64,000 bases of DNA from an uncultured Alphaproteobacteria bacterium (GTDB taxonomy: Bacteria; Pseudomonadota; Alphaproteobacteria; Thalassobaculales; Thalassobaculaceae): assembly GCA_902629125.1 (NCBI GenBank), contig CACOPQ010000008.1, positions 1 through 64,000 on the forward strand, given 5' to 3'. Within the stretch, counting starts at the first letter, position 1. Every line of letters starts with the position of its first letter. The notes under the pieces are model-generated. The model had not been told where the DNA came from. It saw only the letters and a program-made list of their open reading frames with translations, and did no database searches. This document shows, in pieces, positions 46,284-53,767 of this stretch. The position numbers and the translations under genes are program-made.

Positions 46284-46991
46284 TCAATGTATCTCAGCAG
46301 AGTCAGCCATCGCTTTTTTTAATATATCAACATTAAAACCAGGAGATCTAGCCACTTCAAGAATTATGGCTTCTCTACGCGTTAGAATATCGATTGCAGA
46401 TGGTAGTTCTTTCACACATTCTTCTGGAACTACGACTGCACCATGTCGGTCGGCATGAATGATATCATTTGGTTTTACTGCCATTCCGAAAATATTTACT
46501 TCGCACTCAATCGCAACAAGATGAACCCACGCATGGCTTGGCGCAACCTTTCCGCCTAAAAGTTGAAAGCCAGGCGCACAAGCATCAATATCTCGAAACG
46601 AGCCATTTGTCACGACACCTAAACACCCCAATCCTTTGTGAATAGCAGTATTTACCTCTCCCCAAAAAGCGCCGAAACCTGGGGTGGGGTCAAGGTCTTG
46701 AATCACACTAATAGAAGGGTTAGGCGTCGCTGCAATCGTCTCATAGTATTGAGCTCTCATCTCTCTTATGTCTTCTGGGGTCCCTTCAGGTGGTGTCATT
46801 GAGCGTATCATCGCGGTTCTGGCATATCCAATGATTGGAGGCAGGGAAGGATCAAAACACTGCATCTGCTCAACGGTGAAGCTTTTTACGCGGTATTCTG
46901 AACTTAAATGTTCAAGACCATTGCAGATAGTTGGAGTATCCCATTCCGTCAATTTGTTTAAATCAGCAGCAGTCAAATCAGTTTTTGCCAT
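46284..46991 (-). CDS. RraA family protein (possible 4-hydroxy-2-oxo acid aldolase)
   Basis: 235 residues with the RraA-fold core FWGEVNTAIHKGLGCLGVVT and the functional NGSFRD (Arg133, Asp134), then HAWVHLV and PNDIIHADRHGAVVVPEE. Characterised relatives are the 4-hydroxy-4-methyl-2-oxoglutarate/oxaloacetate decarboxylase aldolases and the RNase E inhibitor RraA. Beside two hydroxyacid dehydrogenases and an HpaI aldolase, an aldolase or oxo-acid decarboxylase role is far more likely than RNase control. First gene of the operon, divergent from kdgK. Confidence 0.86.
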   Translation of the reverse strand: MAKTDLTAADLNKLTEWDTPTICNGLEHLSSEYRVKSFTVEQMQCFDPSLPPIIGYARTAMIRSMTPPEGTPEDIREMRAQYYETIAATPNPSISVIQDLDPTPGFGAFWGEVNTAIHKGLGCLGVVTNGSFRDIDACAPGFQLLGGKVAPSHAWVHLVAIECEVNIFGMAVKPNDIIHADRHGAVVVPEECVKELPSAIDILTRREAIILEVARSPGFNVDILKKAMADSAEIH

Positions 46992-47071
46992 TTCGCGCCC
47001 CTTGATAAAAGTTATAAGGATTGCGATGTTAACAAGTCATCGTGGATAAAGTTAGGGTTGAGTAAAAAATT

Positions 47072-47081
47072 TTTGATCAAA
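47072..47081. promoter_or_regulatory. Palindrome between divergent RraA operon and kdgK
   Basis: TTTGATCAAA is a perfect 10-base palindrome in the 115-base divergent gap between the RraA-headed operon and the kinase gene. Its position would let one regulator control both. No regulator gene is adjacent, so the assignment rests on symmetry and location only. Confidence 0.25.
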
Positions 47082-47118
47082 TCATAGCTGGGATTTTATA
47101 GAAAAGTTGAGGGGCATT

Positions 47119-48051
47119 TTGTCTGGAGATATTGATATTAGTTGTCTAGGTGAACCTATGGTTGAGTTCACCCGCTTACAAAAAAATGTTAAAGAAAATC
47201 AATATGTCCAAAGTTTAGGTGGCGATACATCTAACTGCGCTATAGCTGCTGCACGCCAGGGTGCCAAAGTAGCTTACATAACCGCGGTTGGAGATGACCG
47301 GTTTGGTCGCTTCGCATTAGATTTCTGGCAAAAAGAAAATGTTGACGTGTCTGGTGTTTCGGTTTTCATGGATCATGCCACAGGAATTTATTTCATAGAG
47401 CCTGCTGGCAATGCGCGTGACTTCACTTATTATCGAAAAGGGTCAGCTGCGAGTAAAATCACGCCAAAGGATCTGCCGGGAGAAATCATATCTAAATCTA
47501 AATTTTTCCATCTTTCAGCAATCAGTCAGGCTATAAGCAAAACGGCAGAGGAAACGTGTTCGATTGCTATAAATCTTGCAAAGCAAAATGCTGTTAAAAC
47601 TTCGTATGACACGAATTTGCGTTTAAATCTCTGGGGCCTTAAAAGGGCGCGGAAACTGATACACGAGACTGCAACGAAGGCTGATATACTTCTCCCAAGC
47701 CTTGATGAGGCTCGTTTATTGAGTGGGCAACAATCGATTGACGATATCATAGGGTATTATATGAAATTTGGGCCAGACATTTTGGCATTGAAGTGTGGCG
47801 AGCAGGGAGCAGTGATCGCTTATGGAAATAAAATTGAGTTCATACCCCCACTTAAAGTTGATGCAATTGATACCAGCGGAGCTGGAGACACGTTTGACGG
47901 CGCATTTCTTTCACAATTATCTTTAGGATATTCGCCATTTGATGCAGGACAATACGCGGTAACCGCAGCAGGGCTTTCAGTAAAAGGATACGGTGCTGTT
48001 AATGCTATTCCTCTAAGAAAAGCTGTTTTAAAGAAAAATGGTAACAAGTAA
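47119..48051 (+). CDS. kdgK: PfkB-family sugar kinase, 2-keto-3-deoxygluconate kinase-like
   Basis: 310 residues from a TTG at 47119, which has GAGGGG just upstream; the longer frame starts at a TTG (47107) that is part of that site. LGGDTSNCAIAAARQGAKVAY and the catalytic DTSGAGDTFDGAFL are PfkB hallmarks, and FIEPAGNARDFTYYRKGSAA resembles KDG kinases. It would make 2-keto-3-deoxy-6-phosphogluconate for the Entner-Doudoroff aldolase. It is divergent from the RraA operon and convergent with the MFS gene 14 bases away. Confidence 0.82.
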   Translation: MSGDIDISCLGEPMVEFTRLQKNVKENQYVQSLGGDTSNCAIAAARQGAKVAYITAVGDDRFGRFALDFWQKENVDVSGVSVFMDHATGIYFIEPAGNARDFTYYRKGSAASKITPKDLPGEIISKSKFFHLSAISQAISKTAEETCSIAINLAKQNAVKTSYDTNLRLNLWGLKRARKLIHETATKADILLPSLDEARLLSGQQSIDDIIGYYMKFGPDILALKCGEQGAVIAYGNKIEFIPPLKVDAIDTSGAGDTFDGAFLSQLSLGYSPFDAGQYAVTAAGLSVKGYGAVNAIPLRKAVLKKNGNK

Positions 48052-48065
48052 AAAAATATTGTCGA

Positions 48066-49271
48066 TTATTCAGGAGTTCCTGAAGCGGCATCTTGAGATT
48101 TTACAATAAAAAATATTGCCGATAAAGCTATGATAATAGTCAAAAAGAAGCTGATGTTATATGCCCCTGCGATGGAATAGCCTGTACTGAATAAAAGTGG
48201 CCCAACAAAAACACCTGAAAAAGTAATAAAAAAGCTTGCCCCAGTAGTTTTACTTACATCGTTCTTAGGCGACAGCCGGACAATTTCGCTTGCATAAACA
48301 CCATTCCATCCCATGCCAGCAACACCGAAAACAAAACAAAGTGTATATACTAACAAGTGAGGCCATTGCGGCGATAAAGTGATTGTTATAACCGCACAAA
48401 TCATGGCGATCAGGGCTATGATCATTAGGGTCAAAAGGCCATTGTTAATTTTATCTGCAACCCACCCCCAGGCCACTCTTCCAAAGATACTGGAGAACTG
48501 GATTACAGATAATCCCAATCCAGCTAAAACAAGTGAATATCCTATATCTTCGACCAACATCGTTACAGTAAATGTCGTTAAAGTAGTTTGAATAGCTCCC
48601 ATGCACATACCGTATAGTGCAACCCATCGCAGCGAGGTTAGTCGCCAAACAAGTTGAAGGTCGGTTAGTGGATTTCGAAGCAAAGCCGTATCACTTGACC
48701 TATCGCTGTCCCATTTTCGACGGAAAGGTTGCATTGCAAGGCAAAGGCCTGCAGCAACTATAACTGAAAATAGCATACTTTGTTGCCATCCAAACTCTAA
48801 AGCTACTTGGGGTGCCAAAATGCCGGCAAGCACACCGCCAATAGGAACGCCCGTAAATCTTATTGAGAAGATGAGGTTTCTATTTTTTTTCGTTACTACT
48901 TTTGATAACAAGTGTGAAGCCGGTGGGGTGATCATGCCGTAAGCCCATCCGAGAACAACTGAACCCAGGGCAATTAAAAATAAAGACCCTCCCATAAACA
49001 TTAAATGCGAGATGCCTATCAATAAAAGCGCTAACTGAGAGGTTCTCCAGGCACCAAACCTATTAACGAACCCCCCAGCAAATAGGCTGGATATCATCGC
49101 GAAAATATAAAGTAGTAAAACGGGATATGCTATCAAGGAGGCATTTAATCCTACGTTATCTGCCACCTCAGGAGCTATTGCGGGTAACCAAAAGCCAGCC
49201 ACGGCCCCCGTTCCTTGAACCAGGATTAAAAACCCCACGACGATAAAAGTATCTGGTCGCGAGTCATTCAT
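48066..49271 (-). CDS. Major facilitator superfamily transporter
   Basis: 401 residues with 12 predicted helices; the loop between helices 2 and 3 reads GGFVNRFGAWRTSQLA, an MFS motif-A variant, and the mirror copy GWVADKINNG follows helix 8. The type resembles cyanate/nitrate/organic-anion MFS proteins, but the substrate is not readable. It lies 17 bases downstream of the two decarboxylase subunit genes on the same strand, so it most likely imports the decarboxylase substrate or a precursor. Confidence 0.86.
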   Translation of the reverse strand: MNDSRPDTFIVVGFLILVQGTGAVAGFWLPAIAPEVADNVGLNASLIAYPVLLLYIFAMISSLFAGGFVNRFGAWRTSQLALLLIGISHLMFMGGSLFLIALGSVVLGWAYGMITPPASHLLSKVVTKKNRNLIFSIRFTGVPIGGVLAGILAPQVALEFGWQQSMLFSVIVAAGLCLAMQPFRRKWDSDRSSDTALLRNPLTDLQLVWRLTSLRWVALYGMCMGAIQTTLTTFTVTMLVEDIGYSLVLAGLGLSVIQFSSIFGRVAWGWVADKINNGLLTLMIIALIAMICAVITITLSPQWPHLLVYTLCFVFGVAGMGWNGVYASEIVRLSPKNDVSKTTGASFFITFSGVFVGPLLFSTGYSIAGAYNISFFLTIIIALSAIFFIVKSQDAASGTPE

Positions 49272-49288
49272 TCGAGGAATTTTCTGGC

Positions 49289-49888
49289 CTAGGTTATGTG
49301 CATAGCTGCGGTTGAACCTAATACAGCTTGTCTGAACCTCGTTTTTATATAAACGCCGTCTCTTGATGGTAAAACTAATTTAGGTTTTGTGTTCTCGACC
49401 TTGATATTGGCAACAAGCGGTAGTGGTGAGCTGCTTAATGCATTGATCAATTTATTAAGGTCTTCGTCAGTATAGACGGTCATTGTTGTGGGGATTCCGG
49501 CACCAGCTGCCATGGCCGCGAGGTCTGTACCCCCTGATGTATGGGTTTTTTGCATGCCTGTTTCACCATAATGTTCATTATCGAGAATTATGATTACTAA
49601 ATTGTCAGGTCTTTGGTTGGCGACAGTAGCAAATGATCCAACTCCCATTAATGCCTCACCGTCGCCAGTAATTACCCATACATTCCTTTTGGGTTGCGCC
49701 AGAGCACAGCCTAAGCCCATGGATACAGCGCAGCCCATACCACCCCAATTATAAAAGTTTTCAGGTTGATGATCTGATGCCGCCAGATCCCAAACCGGAG
49801 ATCCCAGGCCTGCGATAGCAAGTGCATTTCCTCTGACCTCCATTAACTTATTCAAAACGTCACTTCGATTTAACTTAGTTGTCGACAT
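49289..49888 (-). CDS. TPP-dependent decarboxylase beta subunit (sulfopyruvate/phosphonopyruvate decarboxylase type)
   Basis: 199 residues, the TPP-pyrophosphate-binding half. The TPP motif GDG at 75-77 ends with Asn104 (GDG-x26-N), followed by EHYGETGMQKTH. NWGGMGCAVSMGLGCALAQP is typical of ComE and of phosphonopyruvate decarboxylases. It needs an alpha partner, which is encoded immediately upstream with a 14-base overlap. Substrates of the family are 3-substituted pyruvates (3-sulfopyruvate, 3-phosphonopyruvate). Confidence 0.87.
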   Translation of the reverse strand: MSTTKLNRSDVLNKLMEVRGNALAIAGLGSPVWDLAASDHQPENFYNWGGMGCAVSMGLGCALAQPKRNVWVITGDGEALMGVGSFATVANQRPDNLVIIILDNEHYGETGMQKTHTSGGTDLAAMAAGAGIPTTMTVYTDEDLNKLINALSSSPLPLVANIKVENTKPKLVLPSRDGVYIKTRFRQAVLGSTAAMHIT

Positions 49889-50426
49889 TGATTACCTCCT
49901 CTGCCACATCAGCTATGAAAGATTTGGCACCAATCAGTTTTTGACCAATTAGAATGGCTACCGCGGCATTCGAAACAAATGCCATTTTCAGCCCAGCCTC
50001 AATCGCCTCAGTTGCCTCTTCGTCCGTCTCTACTTCAAAAACATGCATTCCTAGACTCTTCAAAACGGGTACTACAGCTTGGCCCATTGGCATTTGCCAT
50101 GGGTTTGATTCTCCGTATTGTCCTCGCATCGTGACAATCATAAAAAGGGGGAACTGGCAGGAGCTAACTATTGATGCAATTGCATTAACTGTATTTCCAA
50201 CACCGCTACTTTGCATCAAAACCGCGGCTTTTTCTCCCCCCAACCAAGCGCCTGACGATAATCCGATACCCTCTTCTTCTGTCGTCATCACAACGGATTT
50301 TATATCATTATCTGCATCGCAGCTTTTAATTAATTCTGTAAGGCCGGCATCGGGTACATAACCTACCGTTCTAATATTGTGTTTTTTAAAAAGGCGATGT
50401 GCCGCTGCAGTCCATGGTTCGGCCAT
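49875..50426 (-). CDS. TPP-dependent decarboxylase alpha subunit (ComD-like)
   Basis: 183 residues from the ATG at 50426 (MAEPWTAAAHRLF), with GGAG upstream; a frame reaching 50522 adds an unlikely hydrophobic leader. The pyrimidine-binding half of the enzyme: TTEEEGIGLSSGAWLGG holds the catalytic Glu (50-52) and MQSSGVGNTVNAI, RGQYGESNPWQMPMGQA match the ComD family closely. Overlaps the beta subunit gene and heads a three-gene unit ending in the MFS transporter. Whether the substrate is sulfopyruvate, phosphonopyruvate or another oxo acid is open. Confidence 0.87.
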   Translation of the reverse strand: MAEPWTAAAHRLFKKHNIRTVGYVPDAGLTELIKSCDADNDIKSVVMTTEEEGIGLSSGAWLGGEKAAVLMQSSGVGNTVNAIASIVSSCQFPLFMIVTMRGQYGESNPWQMPMGQAVVPVLKSLGMHVFEVETDEEATEAIEAGLKMAFVSNAAVAILIGQKLIGAKSFIADVAEEVINVDN

Positions 50427-50484
50427 GTTTTCATCACTCCAAAACAAGTAAAAAAATTTTAACGCAAAAAAGCATGAAAATACT

Positions 50485-50512
50485 TTGAATATTGGTATGA
50501 CATTGGCATAAT
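50485..50512 (+). promoter_or_regulatory. Promoter of the molybdoenzyme operon, with direct repeats
   Basis: TTGAAT at 50485-50490 and CATAAT at 50507-50512, spacer 16. The spacer holds two copies of ATTGG(T/C)AT at 50491-50498 and 50502-50509, spaced 11 bases, about one helical turn, a layout suiting an activator or repressor dimer. Leader to the ATG is about 120 bases. Confidence 0.45.
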
Positions 50513-50639
50513 TCTGCGTCAACTACCGCGATCAATATTTCTTGCTTGTGTTGTTAAAAAGAAAGAGTGTTGTCTCGGCATTAAAAAACATGCGAAAACA
50601 AAAGTAGCATAATGCAAAGTTACTCGGGTGGGAACGTAA

Positions 50640-52973
50640 ATGCCATTAGATATGGATAAAGGTCGACCAATAGCTACGACGGCACATTGGGGTACCTACT
50701 ATGCCGAAGTAAAGAATGGCAAACTTACTGGTCTACGAGACTATGAAAAAGATCCATCACCATCGATTATTGGTCAGGGTATCCTTGAAGCATTGGATGA
50801 TAAAGTGCGCGTGAGACGCCCAATGGTTCGAAAAAGCTTCTTAGAAGGTGGTAAGAACTCGGATAGAAAACTTCGGGGTAAAGAGCCATTTGTCGCGGTG
50901 TCGTGGGAAAAAGCCTTGGATTTGGCCGCAGGTGAAATCGATAGAGTTAGAAATGATTTCGGTAATAAGTCTATTTTTGGCGGCTCTTATGGATGGGCAA
51001 GTTCTGGGAGATTTCATCATGCACAAAGCCAAGTCCATCGTTTTTTAAATACGATTGGTGGTTACGTGGCTCATAAGAACAGTTACAGTCATGCTGCCGC
51101 CGAGGTGATTTTGCCGCATGTGATTGCAGAAATGAAACCTATCATTTTTGACCAAGCCACTCAGTGGCCTGATATAGCTTCGGAGTGTGAGCTGATCGTT
51201 GCATTTGGTGGGCTACCGCATAAAAATGCGCAAGTGAATTTGGGTGGCGTTGGCCGGCATACGCTGCATGAGGAAATGAATAATTGTTATGAATCCGGAA
51301 TAGAATTCGTAAATATAAGTCCACTGAAAAGCGATATAGCGGAGCATTTTGAACCAGATTGGATTGGCATTCGACCAAACACCGATGCAGCTTTCATGCT
51401 TGCAATTGCCTACGTACTTTTAAATGAGTCATTGTATGACCAAAGTTTTGTAGAAAAATATACCGTTGGTCTTGATAAGTTTATTCCTTACATCAACGGT
51501 ACCCAAGACGGCTGCTCAAAAGATCCATCATGGGCCTCGAAGATCACCGGTGTGCCAGCCGAAACAATTATTGAGCTGGCCTACCGGATGGCTGAGTGTC
51601 GAACAATGATCATGACAGCGTGGAGTTTGCAACGTGGTGACCACGGAGAGCAACCTATCTGGTTGACTGTCGTTTTGGCTGCTCTACTGGGTCAAATAGG
51701 ATTGCCTGGTGGAGGATTTGGAATCGGCTATGGCTGCGAAAATGGTTTAGGAAACGCTGTTAAATACCACAGATGGCCTGCGCTGTCTCAAGGCGTCAAT
51801 AAGGTGTCGGAATTCATTCCGGTTGCTCGTGTCGCCGATATGTTGCTCTCACCAAATAAAATCTTTGATTACGATGGGGAGAAGTTCAAGTATCCCGATA
51901 TTAAGCTTGTTTATTGGGCGGGAGGTAACCCGTTTCACCACCATCAAGACCTTTCTAGATTGATAGAAGCGTTCACCAAACCAGAATGTATAATAGTTAA
52001 CGAAATTTGGTGGACGTCAACGGCTCGCCATGCCGATATAGTATTTCCAATCACCACAGCGCTTGAGCGAAACGACCTCATGATAACTAAATGGGAGCAA
52101 ACGGCTTCGCCAATGCATCAAGCTATTAACCCAATTGGTGAAAGCAAAAATGATTATGACGTTTTTACAGAATTATCTTCTCGTCTCGGTTGCCGCGAAG
52201 AATTCACCGAGGGACGTGATGAGGAAGGTTGGTTAAGACATTTATGGGATCAAGCAAGACAGCAGGCGGGACGGGCAGGCTTTGAACTTCCAGATTTTGA
52301 AGCTTTCTGGGCTAAGGGACCAGTCGAACTTCTCAAACCAGATAGATCTAGTATTCTTCTTAGCGAGTTTCGAGAGGCCCCTGAGAAAAATCCTTTATCT
52401 ACACCATCTGGGAAAATAGAGATATTTTCAGAAGCTATCGACAAATTTGGCTATGATGATTGCAAAGGGTGTCCTGTCTGGATGGAGCCTTTAGAATGGT
52501 TAGGAAGTGAAATTGCAAAAGAGTTTCCACTGCATTTAATCTCAAATCAACCGAGTACACGCTTGCACAGTCAGCTAGATAGTGGCGGCATTAGTAAAGG
52601 AAGTAAAATAAAAGATCGCGAGCCTATGGTAATGCACCCTGATGATGCTGAAAAAAGAGGAATTCAGACCGGCGATGTTGTTAGAGTTTACAATAAAAGA
52701 GGTAGCTGTTTGGCAGGCGTAAACATCTCCACCAATATCTTGCCTGGTGTCATCCAATTAGCAACAGGTGCTTGGTTCGACCCTGTTCACGGTGATGATG
52801 GAAGTTTACTTTGCAGGCACGGAAATCCTAATGTTTTAACTCGGGATGAAGGTACATCTAAACTTGCACAGGGACCGACGGCGCATTCTACACTCGTAGA
52901 AGTTGAGAAATATGCCAGAACCCTTCCGGCGGTAGAAGCTCACGAGGCACCACCCATTTCTGATTCCATCTAA
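50640..52973 (+). CDS. Molybdopterin-dependent S/N-oxide reductase, BisC-like, cytosolic
   Basis: 777 residues, similar along its length to E. coli BisC: ATTAHWGTYYAEV near the start, RRPMVRKSFLEGG (59-71), FGGSYGWASSGRFHHA, and the C-terminal MGD region IQTGDVVRVYNKRG. Ser150 in NSYSHAAAE aligns with the Mo-ligand serine of the DMSO-reductase family. There is no N-terminal Fe-S cysteine motif and no Tat signal, so it should be a cytosolic enzyme fed by a small redox protein. Known relatives reduce biotin sulfoxide, methionine sulfoxide or TMAO. The SDR gene begins one base after its stop. Confidence 0.9.
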   Translation: MPLDMDKGRPIATTAHWGTYYAEVKNGKLTGLRDYEKDPSPSIIGQGILEALDDKVRVRRPMVRKSFLEGGKNSDRKLRGKEPFVAVSWEKALDLAAGEIDRVRNDFGNKSIFGGSYGWASSGRFHHAQSQVHRFLNTIGGYVAHKNSYSHAAAEVILPHVIAEMKPIIFDQATQWPDIASECELIVAFGGLPHKNAQVNLGGVGRHTLHEEMNNCYESGIEFVNISPLKSDIAEHFEPDWIGIRPNTDAAFMLAIAYVLLNESLYDQSFVEKYTVGLDKFIPYINGTQDGCSKDPSWASKITGVPAETIIELAYRMAECRTMIMTAWSLQRGDHGEQPIWLTVVLAALLGQIGLPGGGFGIGYGCENGLGNAVKYHRWPALSQGVNKVSEFIPVARVADMLLSPNKIFDYDGEKFKYPDIKLVYWAGGNPFHHHQDLSRLIEAFTKPECIIVNEIWWTSTARHADIVFPITTALERNDLMITKWEQTASPMHQAINPIGESKNDYDVFTELSSRLGCREEFTEGRDEEGWLRHLWDQARQQAGRAGFELPDFEAFWAKGPVELLKPDRSSILLSEFREAPEKNPLSTPSGKIEIFSEAIDKFGYDDCKGCPVWMEPLEWLGSEIAKEFPLHLISNQPSTRLHSQLDSGGISKGSKIKDREPMVMHPDDAEKRGIQTGDVVRVYNKRGSCLAGVNISTNILPGVIQLATGAWFDPVHGDDGSLLCRHGNPNVLTRDEGTSKLAQGPTAHSTLVEVEKYARTLPAVEAHEAPPISDSI

Positions 52974-52974
52974 C

Positions 52975-53760
52975 ATGGTAGACATCGATTTCACTGGCAG
53001 AAATGTGTTGATAACTGGCGGCGCTAGTGGAATAGGAAAGGCGAGTGCAAAATCTTTTGCCGCTAGCGGTGCCCGTGTAGCAGTCACGGATTTAGATAAG
53101 GATGGAATTCAAGAGACTGTCCGACAACTAGGAAATGAGCATTTTAGTATTGATGGCGATATTTCCAATAAAAATGATGTTAATAAAATCGTTGGCGCTG
53201 CGCGCGAGTTTCTAGGCAATATTGACATATTAATAAATTCTGCCGGTGTTTCCGATGTAATAATGTCTACCGTTGATCAAGAAGTTGAAACTTGGCAGCG
53301 CATTATAGATATTAATCTTACAGGAACATTCTTGGCGAGCCAGGCGGTTGTTCCTGATATGTTGAAAAGGGGAAATGGATGTATCGTGAATGTAAGCTCG
53401 ATTGCTGGCCTGGTTGGTTTACCTCGGCGTAATGCTTACACCGCCTCTAAACATGGCGTCGCGGGAATAACTAAAACACTTGCAGCAGAATGGGGAATCA
53501 ACGGCGTTAGAGTCAATGCTGTCGCGCCAGGTTACGTGCAAACGCCGATGGTCGCTGATCTTATAAATAGCGGTAAGTTAGATGAAAAAAATCTTATGAG
53601 GCGCACACCGCTGGGCCGGCTGGCTTCTCCCAACGAGATAGCCGAAGTAATTCTTTTTTTAGCCTCAAAATTAGCATCCTATATAAACGGCGCTATTATA
53701 CCAGTAGATGGTGGATACACGGCCTACGGGGCTGCTGGACCTGCTGTTGAGATAGAATGA
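52975..53760 (+). CDS. Short-chain dehydrogenase/reductase
   Basis: 261 residues, a classical SDR: GGASGIG at 15-21, Asp at 39 after the second strand (NAD preference), NSAG (88-91), catalytic Ser142, Tyr155 and Lys159 (YTASK). One base separates it from the molybdoenzyme and seven bases from the spermidine-synthase-like gene, so the three are one operon. Substrate unknown. Confidence 0.88.
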   Translation: MVDIDFTGRNVLITGGASGIGKASAKSFAASGARVAVTDLDKDGIQETVRQLGNEHFSIDGDISNKNDVNKIVGAAREFLGNIDILINSAGVSDVIMSTVDQEVETWQRIIDINLTGTFLASQAVVPDMLKRGNGCIVNVSSIAGLVGLPRRNAYTASKHGVAGITKTLAAEWGINGVRVNAVAPGYVQTPMVADLINSGKLDEKNLMRRTPLGRLASPNEIAEVILFLASKLASYINGAIIPVDGGYTAYGAAGPAVEIE

Positions 53761-53767
53761 CCTAAAG

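Noticed and set aside
50427-50522. Hydrophobic N-terminal leader on the decarboxylase alpha subunit
   Set aside because: ComD-like proteins are cytosolic and begin close to MAEPW; the upstream codons include the ribosome binding region and have low-complexity composition.
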